Assembly (NCBI RefSeq): GCF_001458735.1
Contig: NZ_CZQA01000009.1
Coordinates: 372,001-436,000, forward strand
Direction of reading: 5' to 3'
DNA length: 64,000 bases
From: Candidatus Nitrospira nitrosa
GTDB taxonomy: Bacteria; Nitrospirota; Nitrospiria; Nitrospirales; Nitrospiraceae
The notes under the pieces are model-generated. The model did not search any database. It saw only the letters and a program-made list of their open reading frames with translations, and had not been told where the DNA came from. A program made the translations under genes and the position numbers. This document shows, in pieces, positions 54,542 through 63,841 of the stretch; positions within the stretch are counted from its first letter, which is position 1, and every line of letters begins with the position of its first letter.

Positions 54542-55948
54542 ATGACAATGGAACAACCACAAGAGTCGAGCAAACAAACTGAACCGAGACCTCCCATCGT
54601 CGATGGGATTGTGTCGGTCAATCACCAGGCCAGTGGCAGGAACGAAACAGCGGCACGCGTGGCGTTTCTGGTCGTCATGGCCATCGTGCTCGTGGTGGGA
54701 CTCGTCTTCGCGGCGAACACCTATAGTGCGAAGCGAAAGGCGGAGGCCACACAGGAAGAACGGGCTGCGAAGGTAGAGAATAAACCAGCCCAGGTCGGAC
54801 TAAAGCGAGTCTTCGAGACCGATCCCCCTCCACCCCAGAACACCACCGCACTCGTGCGGTCAACCAGCCAGTCGCCTGTCGCGTCTACTGACCATGCGAT
54901 GCGATCGTCTCTCGACAGAGAAATCGACGACGGAAGCCGACCCATGGCACTGGCTCCTGACCAGACACGAGGCAACCGATCACTCGGCAGACCAACTTCC
55001 AGTCGGTTCGGTGGGGAGGTCCTTGTGACGAACTCCCCTGCTTCGGACAGTCCCCGGACGCAACAAGCGGGAACCGGACCAGACGCAGCCATCTCCTTGG
55101 TGCGCGAGCTGCTCAACAGCACCAGACAGCCGGACATGGGGTCTGGAAGCCTATTGGGCGGATCAGCTATGCCGGTCAGCACGGGAGACACAGGAAACTC
55201 AATGCCATCATCGGTTGGGTATATGGGCGGACCCAGCGGCCCTTCAATTGGCGTGACGAGCGTCGGGCTCGCGGCGCCTCCTGGTCCTGCTGCCAGCGGA
55301 GCCGGTCCCATCGGAGGGCTCCTGACGCCGTCGGACACACCCAAAGTCCAAGCCGGTCTCTTGGGTGATCGTAATCTGATCTTGCCAAAAGGCAGAACGA
55401 TCGACTGTGCCTTGACCGTGCGAGTGATCAATGAAGTGGCGGGCATGGCCACCTGCATCCTGAACAGCGATGTCTATAGTGACAACGGACGTGTTGTGTT
55501 GTTGGAACGAGGATCGGAAGCGGTCGGTGAATATGCGGCGACGATGGCGCAGGGCCAGCGCCGCCTCTTTCTCCTCTGGACCAGGGTCAAGACGCCGATG
55601 GGCGTCGTGATCAATCTGAATTCCCCGGCCGCTGATGCCCTCGGCACGTCTGGGTTGGTCGGCTACGTGGATAACCATTGGTGGGATCGGTTGGGTGCGG
55701 CCTTTCTCCTCTCCCTCGTGCAGGACGGGATCGGTCTGGCCACCGCGACACAGGCCGGTGGCGGGGGCGCACAGAGTTTGGGCATCTATCAACATTCCGC
55801 CACGACGGGGAACCGCATGGCGGAACTCATCCTTCAATCGACGATCAACATCAAACCCACGCTCTACAAGAATCAGGGCGACCGCGGGACGATCTTCGTC
55901 GCGCGGGATCTCGACTTCAGCACTGTCTATGAACTGCACCCCCACTGA
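54542..55948 (+). CDS. virB10: VirB10/TrbI-type core protein
   Basis: The 468-residue protein has a cytoplasmic N terminus, a membrane helix (RVAFLVVMAIVLVVGLVFAA), a long proline/serine/glycine-rich spacer and the C-terminal TrbI domain (GLLGDRNLILPKGRTIDCAL, RVVLLERGSEAVGEY, GTIFVARDLDFSTVY). It spans both membranes and senses energy from the ATPases to open the channel. The domain includes GLATATQAGGGGAQ, near the usual antenna region. The virB11 start overlaps its end by 20 bp. Confidence 0.93.
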   Translation: MTMEQPQESSKQTEPRPPIVDGIVSVNHQASGRNETAARVAFLVVMAIVLVVGLVFAANTYSAKRKAEATQEERAAKVENKPAQVGLKRVFETDPPPPQNTTALVRSTSQSPVASTDHAMRSSLDREIDDGSRPMALAPDQTRGNRSLGRPTSSRFGGEVLVTNSPASDSPRTQQAGTGPDAAISLVRELLNSTRQPDMGSGSLLGGSAMPVSTGDTGNSMPSSVGYMGGPSGPSIGVTSVGLAAPPGPAASGAGPIGGLLTPSDTPKVQAGLLGDRNLILPKGRTIDCALTVRVINEVAGMATCILNSDVYSDNGRVVLLERGSEAVGEYAATMAQGQRRLFLLWTRVKTPMGVVINLNSPAADALGTSGLVGYVDNHWWDRLGAAFLLSLVQDGIGLATATQAGGGGAQSLGIYQHSATTGNRMAELILQSTINIKPTLYKNQGDRGTIFVARDLDFSTVYELHPH

Positions 55949-57038
55949 CCTGCTCGCGCACGATACGATGGTGCGCGAGTTGTTACGCCCGTTACTGCAG
56001 TACCTCGCACTCCCCGGTGCAACCGAGATCGTCGTCAATCGGCCACAGGAAGTCTACATCGAGGTCGGCGCTGCCTGGCAGCAGCACCGCTCACCGGACC
56101 TGACCCTGGATCGACTCACCGCGCTCGCCACGGCCATCGCGACGGCGACCGAGCAAGAGATCGGCCCGCACCATCCGATTCTCTCCGCCATGTTGCCCGA
56201 TGGAGAACGGGTGCAAATCGTGCTGCCACCGGCAGTGGAACTGGGAACCATCTCCATCTCGATCCGACGGCCCAGCGCCTGGATCAAGACCCTTGCTGAG
56301 TATGACTCGGAAGGCGCCTTCAGCCGCTATGTCTGGGCCAAGGCGGCGACGCTGGACGATCGCACCACCGAGCTCGATTCCATCGAACGACAGCTCGTAC
56401 AGTATCTGACCGATCGTCAGTTGGGTCGGTTCATTCGAGCAGCGGTGCTGGCGAAAAAGAATATTGCCGTCGTGGGGGACACAGGCTCGGGCAAAACCAC
56501 GCTCATGAAATCGATCTGTCAGACTATCCCGGAGCAGGAACGGCTCATCACGATCGAAGATGTACGTGAGTTGTTGCTCCCCCAGCACGGTAACCGGGTA
56601 CATCTCTTGTACGCCAAGGGAGGACAGACAGCTGCTACGGTTACGCCGTCTGACTTGATTGCCTCCACGCTCCGCATGAAGCCGGACCGGGTGCTCCTCG
56701 CCGAGTTGCGCGGCGGAGAAGCCTTCGACTTTCTCAAACTCCTCACCACCGGCCACAGCGGCTCGATTACCTCTTACCACGCGGAGTCCTGTGCCCTCGC
56801 CGCCGAACGCTATGTCTTCATGTGCAAAGAGCATGAACAGGCGGCGACCTACGATGTGCCGACCTTGAAGCGCCTGGTGGCCTTGACCATCGACGTGATC
56901 CTCCATGTGGTCGCGCAGAATCAGTGCGACGAGGACGGACAGCCCATCAGAAAAGACCGCTACGTGGCAGAAGTCCATTATGACCCGATCGCGAAACTCG
57001 TGGCGCGATTCGGAGAAGCCACCCTGGTGAGAGCGTAG
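55929..57038 (+). CDS. virB11: VirB11-type T4SS ATPase
   Basis: The 369-residue hexameric traffic ATPase has Walker A VVGDTGSGKTTLMKS, an Asp box ITIEDVRELLLP, Walker B VLLAELRGGEAFDFL and a His box TGHSGSITSYHAES. It switches the T4SS between pilus building and DNA transfer. The start is uncertain: the ATG at 55929 overlaps virB10, another at 55968 comes 13 codons later; neither has a visible ribosome site, so translation is probably coupled. The longer frame upstream is virB10 in another reading. Confidence 0.92.
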   Translation: MNCTPTDLLAHDTMVRELLRPLLQYLALPGATEIVVNRPQEVYIEVGAAWQQHRSPDLTLDRLTALATAIATATEQEIGPHHPILSAMLPDGERVQIVLPPAVELGTISISIRRPSAWIKTLAEYDSEGAFSRYVWAKAATLDDRTTELDSIERQLVQYLTDRQLGRFIRAAVLAKKNIAVVGDTGSGKTTLMKSICQTIPEQERLITIEDVRELLLPQHGNRVHLLYAKGGQTAATVTPSDLIASTLRMKPDRVLLAELRGGEAFDFLKLLTTGHSGSITSYHAESCALAAERYVFMCKEHEQAATYDVPTLKRLVALTIDVILHVVAQNQCDEDGQPIRKDRYVAEVHYDPIAKLVARFGEATLVRA

Positions 57039-57046
57039 AGAAACCA

Positions 57047-59110
57047 ATGTCACGCAAGCACCTACGGATCGCAGTCGCCCTGTTGCTGTATCTCCCGCTG
57101 GGGCTCTGTGGAGCAGATGCCCTCGCCGGTGCCATCTTCACCCTCGCCAACAAACAGATGCCTGAGGACCTCTCGCTGAGCAACTGGCCCAACTCCTGGC
57201 AAGCCTATAGGGCTGATCCGGTGCAACGGAAGCGACTGCAGTTCTCCGCCACCGTCGGCGGATTCGTGGGTTTCGGTCTCCCGGCGCTCCTCCTAATGTC
57301 CGTAACCAACCAGAAGAAACCGCTCCATGGCGAGGCACGGTTTGCGTCTCAGGATGAGATTCAACAGGCCGGGCTCTATGGAGAGAAAGGCGTGATTGTT
57401 GGAAAAGTCGGACGGCAGTACTTGGTCTATGGGGGTCAGGAATTTGTGTTGCTGGCCGCGCCGACCAGATCGGGCAAGGGCGTGAGCATCGTGCTCCCAA
57501 ACCTGCTCCACTATGACGAGTCGGTGGTCGTACTGGACATCAAGATGGAGAACTTCGCCTACACCTCGAAGTTCCGACAGACGCATGGCCATCTCGTCTT
57601 CCTGTTCAATCCCTTCAGCACAGACGGCCAGACCCATCGTTGGAATCCATTGGATGCGGTCGATCGAGACCCAAATCGGCGCGTGGGCGAAATTCAAGCT
57701 ATCGGGCAGGTGCTCTATCCAACGGAACAGATCAAAGATGCGTTTTGGAACGAATCCGCCCGCAACCTCTTTCTCGGCTTGACCCTCTTTATCATGGAGA
57801 CTCCGCCCCTACCCTGCAGTCTCGGGGAAGTGCTCCGCCAGGCCTCCGGTAAGGGTCAGCCCATCAGGGACTATCTGCATGACCTCATCAGCACCAGGGC
57901 TAAGAGTGACACCCCATTGAGCGACGACTGTACGGCAGCCCTGCACCGGTTCTGCGGCACCAGCGAGAATACGATGGCAAGCATTCTCGCCACCCTGACC
58001 GCCCCACTCGCCATCTTCAGTAATCCCATCGTCGATGCGGCGACGAGTGCGACGGACTTCGACCTCAAACAGGTGCGCGCCCAGCGGATGACGATCTATG
58101 TCGGCATTCCGGCCAATCGGCTTAGCGATGCCGCGCTGCTCGTTAACCTGTTCTTCTCCCAACTGATTCATTACAACACCGTCGACTTGCCCGCGACGAA
58201 TCCCCGCTTGAAGCACCAGTGCCTCGTGATTCTGGATGAATTCCCCGCCCTTGGGCGGGTCAACATTCTGGCGAAGGCCGTCGGCTTCATGGCCGGCTAC
58301 AATCTTCGTCTGCTCCCGATCATCCAGAGCCTCTCACAGCTCGAATCGGTCTATGGTGAAAGGGACGCCCGCACCTTCGTCACGAACCATGCCTGCCAGA
58401 TCCTGTTTGCCCCTCGCGAACAACGAGACGCTCAGCACTATTCCCAGATGCTCGGCACCTATACGGCCGAGGCGATCTCGACCGGCACGAGCCGACCACT
58501 TGGCTGGAGCAACGGCAAACAGGCATCGTCGAGTTCCACTCGCTCGGAACAGGCGCGGCCTCTGTTGCTGCCACAGGAAGTGAAGGAACTGGGAGACCAA
58601 CGGGCCATCATCAATCTGATGCATACAAAGCCGATCCTCTGTGACAAGGCCCGGTTCTATGCCGATCCGATCTTCACCGATCGGTTGAAGCGCATCAGTC
58701 CGTCCCTCGCGTCGGTCGGAAAACGGATGCCGACCCAAGCTGAACTCGAAGACGCGGCGTTCGTGCGCCGAGAGTTGTCCGTGGAGATTCCCCAACTCGA
58801 CCTGGAACTCCATCGCGCCAAAGTTGAAGGACGGGTGCGTCCAGTTCAACCCGATGAGCCGATGGACCTCTCGAGACTGGCCATGGACCTCACCACCCTG
58901 CCACCGGTCCTGCGGCGCGACACACCGACGCCCGAAGAAGTGAACACTTTAGTCGATGCCTTTGTGGCTCAGCTTCAATGGACCGACAAGGTCGATGACG
59001 ACGTCTCCGGGAAGATGAGTCCTGTGAGCGAAGAAGGAGGAACACAGAGAACAGAGAGGAACGTTGATCGGTCCTTGGTGGATCGAGACAGAGAAGAGAG
59101 GGACATATGA
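57047..59110 (+). CDS. virD4: VirD4/TraG-type coupling protein
   Basis: The 687-residue coupling protein brings the relaxase-DNA complex to the channel. It has N-terminal membrane segments (IAVALLLYLPLGLCGADALA and GGFVGFGLPALLLMS), Walker A APTRSGKGVSIVLPNLL and Walker B HQCLVILDEFPALG, with FVTNHACQILFAPREQ in the usual place. The C-terminal 100 residues are polar and variable. Its presence argues for conjugation, and not only protein export, although the relaxase is not in the window. The stop overlaps the next start as ATGA. Confidence 0.94.
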   Translation: MSRKHLRIAVALLLYLPLGLCGADALAGAIFTLANKQMPEDLSLSNWPNSWQAYRADPVQRKRLQFSATVGGFVGFGLPALLLMSVTNQKKPLHGEARFASQDEIQQAGLYGEKGVIVGKVGRQYLVYGGQEFVLLAAPTRSGKGVSIVLPNLLHYDESVVVLDIKMENFAYTSKFRQTHGHLVFLFNPFSTDGQTHRWNPLDAVDRDPNRRVGEIQAIGQVLYPTEQIKDAFWNESARNLFLGLTLFIMETPPLPCSLGEVLRQASGKGQPIRDYLHDLISTRAKSDTPLSDDCTAALHRFCGTSENTMASILATLTAPLAIFSNPIVDAATSATDFDLKQVRAQRMTIYVGIPANRLSDAALLVNLFFSQLIHYNTVDLPATNPRLKHQCLVILDEFPALGRVNILAKAVGFMAGYNLRLLPIIQSLSQLESVYGERDARTFVTNHACQILFAPREQRDAQHYSQMLGTYTAEAISTGTSRPLGWSNGKQASSSSTRSEQARPLLLPQEVKELGDQRAIINLMHTKPILCDKARFYADPIFTDRLKRISPSLASVGKRMPTQAELEDAAFVRRELSVEIPQLDLELHRAKVEGRVRPVQPDEPMDLSRLAMDLTTLPPVLRRDTPTPEEVNTLVDAFVAQLQWTDKVDDDVSGKMSPVSEEGGTQRTERNVDRSLVDRDREERDI

Positions 59111-60084
59111 CGACATCTTTGAAACGACAGGCAGGACTTCAGGCGCTTGTGATCCTCATCGCCTTTGCCGCGACGCTGGCTTGTGCGCAGAAGCCAGTCG
59201 TGCCGTCCGGTGCGGCTCGCGTGCCGATCAATAGCGATGAGATGATCCAGCAGTATCGTGAACGGGTGAAGAACGACCAGCGCGAGAAGCAGGAGCGGAG
59301 TTTCCTCACCCGACAAATAGAATCGCTGACGCAACAGGTCCAGGAGATGAGTGCCACACTGACACTCATGCAACTCAACCAGCAAGAACTGGCCAAAGGT
59401 AAATCTCGGTCCGGTCCGGCTATCACGAAGGCGGCACTCACGATCAACCCTCTGTCACCAGAATCCAAAGGCCCACCAACGAACGCGAGTGTATCACATG
59501 ACGGCAATACGTCTCCGGCTGGGTCTGATCAGAGCCTATCACGAACGGAGACAATACAGAGTGAAGAGGAGCAATCGACTTCGGTGGGCCCTGCCTGCAG
59601 CATCGGACCATCAGCAGCGCCATCCCCCTCCCCACCTTCTCCAATAGAGAAAGGGCAGATCCATTCATGGAGACCAAGGGTTATCGAGTTGAGTGAACGG
59701 GAACAGGTCGAACTGCACCGGCACAGTATCATCTTCCGTGTGTCGGAACGGACAGGACGGTCTGAGTTTCGTCCCAGCAAGCCTCTGCAATCCCACCTGA
59801 AACAGATCATGAGCCGTGGTCCTTGTCTGCACGTGCGTGGGTACACGGACGGCGACAAGGATCTCTGGATCGAACGTGAGACAGCCAAGCAGCGGGCGTA
59901 CAAGACCCGCGCCTATCTCATCGCGCAGGGCTATGACCCGAGCCACATCGAAATCACCATCGTCCCTGTCGGGCAACATGTGGCCGACAATGCGACGAAG
60001 AAAGGGCGGGCGAAGAACCGACGGGTGGAGATTGAAGTGAAGGAGCAGAATCCGTCGTCCGTCTGGCCACAGTGGTACGGATAG
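59107..60084 (+). CDS. OmpA-like putative lipoprotein of the T4SS operon
   Basis: The 325-residue product has a signal sequence with a lipobox-like TLAC (Cys26), a coiled-coil stretch (FLTRQIESLTQQVQEMSATL), a low-complexity Ser/Pro region and a C-terminal OmpA/MotB peptidoglycan-binding domain (HVRGYTDGDKDLWIERETAK, KGRAKNRRVEIEV). It probably anchors the transfer machinery to the cell wall or replaces VirB7. It is translationally coupled to virD4. Similar proteins occur in Trb-like operons, but I cannot give a definite gene name. Confidence 0.82.
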   Translation: MTTSLKRQAGLQALVILIAFAATLACAQKPVVPSGAARVPINSDEMIQQYRERVKNDQREKQERSFLTRQIESLTQQVQEMSATLTLMQLNQQELAKGKSRSGPAITKAALTINPLSPESKGPPTNASVSHDGNTSPAGSDQSLSRTETIQSEEEQSTSVGPACSIGPSAAPSPSPPSPIEKGQIHSWRPRVIELSEREQVELHRHSIIFRVSERTGRSEFRPSKPLQSHLKQIMSRGPCLHVRGYTDGDKDLWIERETAKQRAYKTRAYLIAQGYDPSHIEITIVPVGQHVADNATKKGRAKNRRVEIEVKEQNPSSVWPQWYG

Positions 60085-60102
60085 CAAAGAGGAAGGGACA
60101 CC

Positions 60103-61206
60103 ATGAATGAGATAGGTTTGGACGAAGCGCGAGAGGCGAAGCAGAACGACGAGCCTAGGCCTGCGGAAGGAACTCAGGACGACAAGGCTGAACAACCACG
60201 ACTCAATCAGCGTCATGATGCCGCCGAATCGTTGCGGAAGCGGTTCATCGAAGCCGGTGAGCAATTCTATTACCGCACAGCACCCGGTGAGCCGACGAAG
60301 ATCGCGTTTACTGATCACGGGAAGCGCCTGGTCACGGAACATGACGACCCGAGCGTCATTCAGGGAATGGTCCTCCGGGCAAAGGCCAAGGGCTGGACCA
60401 TCGTGCGGGTGAACGGCACCGCTGAGTTCAAAACGGAAGCCTGGGTGCAAGCGACGATCGCCGGACTCGACGTGGAGGGCTATACCCCGCGTGGGATCGA
60501 CTTGGCGCGAGCGGAAGACCGCAGGGATCAGCGACCGGTTCATGGCAAGACGGTACAACACCCTGTCGATCGGGAAGTATCACATGATCGGGCGACGGAT
60601 GAGCATGGCAGAAAACCGGATCAGACCATGAGCTCCGGCCAACAGATCGCAGTGGCCACACTTGAAGCCATTCTGAAGGCGCGGGGGGATTCTCCCACGA
60701 TGATCGCCGCGGCGGTTGAGGAAGCAAAGGCGCGGCTGCAGGGCGAACGAGTCGTGGTGGGCACCATCGTGGACTACGGCATCGACCATTACAACCACGA
60801 TATCCAGAACACCAAGAGCTATTTCGTGAAGGTGGCGACAGACCGTGGTGAACGAGAGATCTGGGGCATCGACCTGAGCCGCGCATTTGAACAGGGGAAG
60901 GTACAGCGGGGTGATGCAGTTGCGCTGGTGCAACAGGCACAGAAGCGCGTGACGGTGACGGTTCCGCTGCGAGATGAGTCCGGCGCTTCGATCGGCACGG
61001 TATCACAACAGGCGACTCGCAACCGCTGGGAGGTGATCAAGCTAGATTCCATCGGAGTCCGTGAACAGCATCACCTGAAGGAGGCGACGCGCGCCAGCAC
61101 CCAGGAACCGGTGGTACCTCGGTTCGATCACACAGCCGTGCGAACCGATCGCACGCCGAATGTCACCAGGAGCCCGGTCTTGGAGCGGACCAGAGGTGGC
61201 CGATAA
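60103..61206 (+). CDS. LPD7-domain protein without relaxase domain
   Basis: The 367-residue protein has at about 40-130 a segment (FYYRTAPGEPTKIAFTDHGK, LRAKAKGWTIVRVNGTAEFK, GYTPRGIDL) resembling the large polyvalent protein-associated domain LPD7 found after the relaxase domain of conjugative TraI-type proteins. The C-terminal half (YFVKVATDRGEREIWGIDLS, DAVALVQQAQKRVTVTVPLR) resembles a small beta domain also found in such proteins. No relaxase histidine motif is present. It may be an accessory protein that works with a relaxase encoded elsewhere, or the detached C-terminal part of one. The segment between is charged and likely unstructured. Confidence 0.75.
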   Translation: MNEIGLDEAREAKQNDEPRPAEGTQDDKAEQPRLNQRHDAAESLRKRFIEAGEQFYYRTAPGEPTKIAFTDHGKRLVTEHDDPSVIQGMVLRAKAKGWTIVRVNGTAEFKTEAWVQATIAGLDVEGYTPRGIDLARAEDRRDQRPVHGKTVQHPVDREVSHDRATDEHGRKPDQTMSSGQQIAVATLEAILKARGDSPTMIAAAVEEAKARLQGERVVVGTIVDYGIDHYNHDIQNTKSYFVKVATDRGEREIWGIDLSRAFEQGKVQRGDAVALVQQAQKRVTVTVPLRDESGASIGTVSQQATRNRWEVIKLDSIGVREQHHLKEATRASTQEPVVPRFDHTAVRTDRTPNVTRSPVLERTRGGR

Positions 61207-61252
61207 CTCCTGTCGTCGAGAACATGTCACCGAATCGTACGGAGGTGAGCCC

Positions 61253-61531
61253 ATGAATTGGTGGAAGAGACGCAACTGGATCACGGTCCTTGTGGGAGTG
61301 AGCCTCCTCATCATGGCCCAGGATGCATCGGCACAAACGGCGTCGAAACCGTCCTTCTTGGAGGGCGACACCAGGCTGGCCTGTGAGTGTCTGCTATGCT
61401 TAGCAGCGGGCCCACAGGCACCGAAAGAATGCCAAGCCGCACTCACAAAGTACTACATGATCCAGGCAGGGAGCCCATTCAAAACCATTGTCATGCGAAG
61501 AAACTTCCTCCAGCTCTGCCCAAAACAGTAG
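61253..61531 (+). CDS. trbM: TrbM-like periplasmic protein
   Basis: The 92-residue product starts at ATG 61253 after a CGGAGGTGAG site; the frame is open upstream inside the previous gene. A signal peptide (WITVLVGVSLLIMAQDASAQ) leads into FLEGDTRLACECLLCLAAG, then PKECQAALTKYYMI and LQLCPKQ. The cysteine pattern and LEGDTRLACEALLCL-like motif are those of the TrbM family, found in the transfer regions of IncP-like elements. Its exact role is not known. Confidence 0.85.
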   Translation: MNWWKRRNWITVLVGVSLLIMAQDASAQTASKPSFLEGDTRLACECLLCLAAGPQAPKECQAALTKYYMIQAGSPFKTIVMRRNFLQLCPKQ

Positions 61532-61905
61532 TCCATTCAACAGGGACCCATAGACAGCACACCGCGCCTCTGGCCACGATGCCGCGGAGTAGCCCTGGCC
61601 ATCGCCGAGCTTCCTTCCAAGGTGCCCACTTTTGTACGCCAACAGTACTGATGCAGTAAAACCTAATTTACAATATGGCCTTATTTATTCCTCATTAGTA
61701 CTACACATACAATCTTTCCCCTCTTGCGAATAATTTCTCCTACCTCAAGGGAATAGTCTCAAAAACTGACCTTCTTCATAACAACCACGGCGCCACGCGC
61801 CTCCTGCGTCTCCTGTCTGGGTAACCACAAGGCGAAGAGGGGCGCTCGTGTGGCGCGAGGACTTACGAGTTATCCGGTATCGCAGGAAAGAAAGGACGCA
61901 CCACT
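61532..61905. other. Gene-free stretch after trbM
   Basis: The segment is more A+T-rich than its surroundings around 61650-61740. I see no gene, clear hairpin terminator or repeat. It probably contains the promoter for the following gene. Confidence 0.4.
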
Positions 61906-62538
61906 ATGCGGAAAGATCGATTAGCGACGCTCACGATGGACATTGTTGTCAACCATCCAACTAAGCGCACGGCCCTCGACGCGGCCTATAGTCGGCTCAG
62001 TCCCTGGGCACAGTCCGAGTGGGACAGCGCTAGTGATGGCGTGTCCATCACCGAACGAGCAGCGCGCCTTGATCAGTCGATCCGGGAACAGCGTCGCTGC
62101 GACGAGAGTCTGATCGAACACATCTTTGCTGCCATCAATGGACGAACGTTCGTAGTCCTAGACGCCACCTATTGCTTCATGACGCAGCGGATGCTGGATC
62201 GGAAGACCGGACGCCGCATCCCTCCTGACGCGGTGCGACGCTTTGCCTCTCAGCCCATCGCGAGTCTGCTGCTCAACGCCCGCGCGCACCAGGATCTGAA
62301 ACACCGTGGAGTTCACACGATCGGCGACCTCCTCCCCCATGCCTATGAATGGTTATCGCCGAAGCGCCTCGCACCAGGCAAACCCGTGATGAACGTCCGG
62401 CTTTCGGTCCGACGGTGTCTACGGATTCTCGGTGTCGAGATCGTCTTTCCCGAGATCAGACAGCGGACGATCTATTGCCCCTGTTGTGCCCACACCGAGA
62501 CGGACGTCATGAAGATCGTCGCCTTGGCTGGAGTATGA
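61906..62538 (+). CDS. Protein with an RNA polymerase alpha CTD-like segment
   Basis: I do not recognise the whole 210-residue protein. Residues at about 120-180 read IASLLLNARAHQDLKHRGVH, then TIGDLL, a lysine-containing linker and LSVRRCLRILGVEI. This matches the helix-hairpin pattern of the alpha C-terminal domain (LSVRSYNCLKxxxIxTIGDLL followed by GxKSLxEIxxxLxxxGL). The N-terminal 110 residues are helical and charged, and the C terminus has YCPCCAH, a possible zinc knuckle. AAAGGACG precedes the ATG. A DNA-binding regulator of the mobile element is a reasonable inference; other helix-hairpin-helix proteins are an alternative. Confidence 0.55.
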   Translation: MRKDRLATLTMDIVVNHPTKRTALDAAYSRLSPWAQSEWDSASDGVSITERAARLDQSIREQRRCDESLIEHIFAAINGRTFVVLDATYCFMTQRMLDRKTGRRIPPDAVRRFASQPIASLLLNARAHQDLKHRGVHTIGDLLPHAYEWLSPKRLAPGKPVMNVRLSVRRCLRILGVEIVFPEIRQRTIYCPCCAHTETDVMKIVALAGV

Positions 62539-62730
62539 GCGAGGGTCTGAAAGACACGCCCATGTTAATGTTTTAGGGGTTCACGGAGAGACGAGATGAG
62601 CAGGCCTGCGACCTAGTCGAGAACCGCAGTGAGGGAATGCACGCTCGAAAGATGCACGCCCGATCGCGTGTACCAGTCGAATTTGCCTGCACACCCTTCC
62701 GCTGCGTAGGCCCTAACCGCCAGGTGCCAC

Positions 62731-62980
62731 TTATGAACTGGCAGAAACTGTCCAAACAAGCTGAGCCGCCTCAGTTGTCTCTGACCGGTCACGGTGACGA
62801 GCGCCTCAAGGTCATTCAGGCCGAACGAGGTGCCCTTGCGCCATTCTCTCGCCTCATCCTGAACGGTCGAGGGAAGGTCGTGGCGAAGAACCACCCCTTC
62901 TCGCTGGTGTTCTCCCAGATCGTTGCCTTGATCTTCATACATCGAAGCTGGTTCGCTGGTTTCTTGCTGTTTGTAGCCAT
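62731..62980 (-). pseudogene. Frameshifted small mobile-element protein
   Basis: An ATG at 62980 with a strong AAGGAGG site opens MATNSKKPANQLRCMKIKAT, then IWENTSEKGWFFATTFPRPF. The expected continuation, DEAREWRKGTSFGLNDLEAL, is found in the next frame from about 62857; restoring one G in AGGATGAG would join them. After VTVT the likely end (TTEAAQLVWTVSASS, stop at 62731) is in a third frame, so a second shift is probable. The pieces together resemble small proteins common on plasmids, with an ATIW-NxSEKG-FGLNDL pattern and unknown function. A sequencing error would produce the same picture. Confidence 0.55.
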
Positions 62981-63473
62981 CTCGTTACCTCCTTGGCTTG
63001 AAATGAAGTTGGCTCTCGCACAGGCAGAGGAGAGCCAAGGGACGTTTCGGGGAAGAAACACGAGACAGAGGCCGTGGCCGGCGTCCCGGAGAGGACCAAG
63101 CAGCGGGAGTGACAGTCTTACTGGCGCGATCGATGCACCTCGCAGATGATAGCCGGTCGGCCTAAGTCGGATGAGACCAGAACCATGCGAACACAGTTTG
63201 ATGCCGGAAAGGTACAGATCGCACCAAAAGCCTCCCGGTACATTTTCACCTTCCCGCAGCAGCAGCCAACCTTACAGCACTTTCTTCATGATTGAAGAGT
63301 TCCCGCCTTGTTCAGCGCCGATGCCAAAGGGAAGCTCAGATCCAGCTGTTGACTCCAAATTCAGGGTCGGCAAATTTTCAAAAACCTCATCACATGGCCA
63401 TTAGACAATCGCAATATATTGATATTATTATAAGGTAGAATTATTGTGACTTAACTAATTGCGTTCAGTGCTA
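62981..63473. other. Gene-free stretch before the toxin-antitoxin pair
   Basis: No gene is supported here; the short open frames have no ribosome sites or family features. The last 80 bases become markedly A+T-rich towards the higBA promoter. Confidence 0.4.
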
Positions 63474-63504
63474 TATTGACAAAGTCAATAAGACGTTATA
63501 TATT
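63474..63504 (+). promoter_or_regulatory. higBA promoter with overlapping palindromic operator
   Basis: TTGACA (63476-63481), 17 bases, TATATT (63499-63504) form a near-consensus sigma70 promoter. The inverted repeat TATTGAC-aaa-GTCAATA (63474-63490) covers the -35 element, as expected for autoregulation by the HigA antitoxin or the complex. Confidence 0.75.
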
Positions 63505-63525
63505 GTCACGTGACCTAGGGACGAC

Positions 63526-63825
63526 ATGAAAATCCAGTTTCAGGATACCCGGCTAGCCTTGATCCGGACAGACCGGGCTTTCGTGACCAAACTTCCGTTC
63601 GCCGTTATCAAGTCATGTCGCGACAAACTTGTAGTTCTGGAAGCCGCACCCGATGAACGAACGCTGAGAAACTGGAGAAGTTTGCGATATGAAAAGCTTA
63701 AAGGCGATAGACAGGGCCAGCGGTCAATCCGAATCAATGACCAGTATAGGATGATTTTCACGCTCGACGAATCTCAAGTGCCGCCTATTCTGAATATTTT
63801 GGAAGTGTGTGACTATCATGACTAA
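63526..63825 (+). CDS. higB: HigB-type toxin (RelE/ParE superfamily)
   Basis: The 99-residue protein has the HigB pattern LRYEKLKGDRQGQRSIRIND with QYRMIF, and ends VCDYHD. HigB toxins cut mRNA on the ribosome. AGGGACG precedes the ATG. The order toxin first, antitoxin second, is that of higBA systems and not of relBE. The A+T-rich promoter region and position near the end of the transfer genes suggest it serves to stabilise the mobile element. Confidence 0.9.
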   Translation: MKIQFQDTRLALIRTDRAFVTKLPFAVIKSCRDKLVVLEAAPDERTLRNWRSLRYEKLKGDRQGQRSIRINDQYRMIFTLDESQVPPILNILEVCDYHD

Positions 63826-63841
63826 GACGGAGGGAAATCAG

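Noticed and set aside
63171-63404. 77-codon plus-strand frame before higB
   Set aside because: No ribosome site, no family features, and composition like non-coding sequence.
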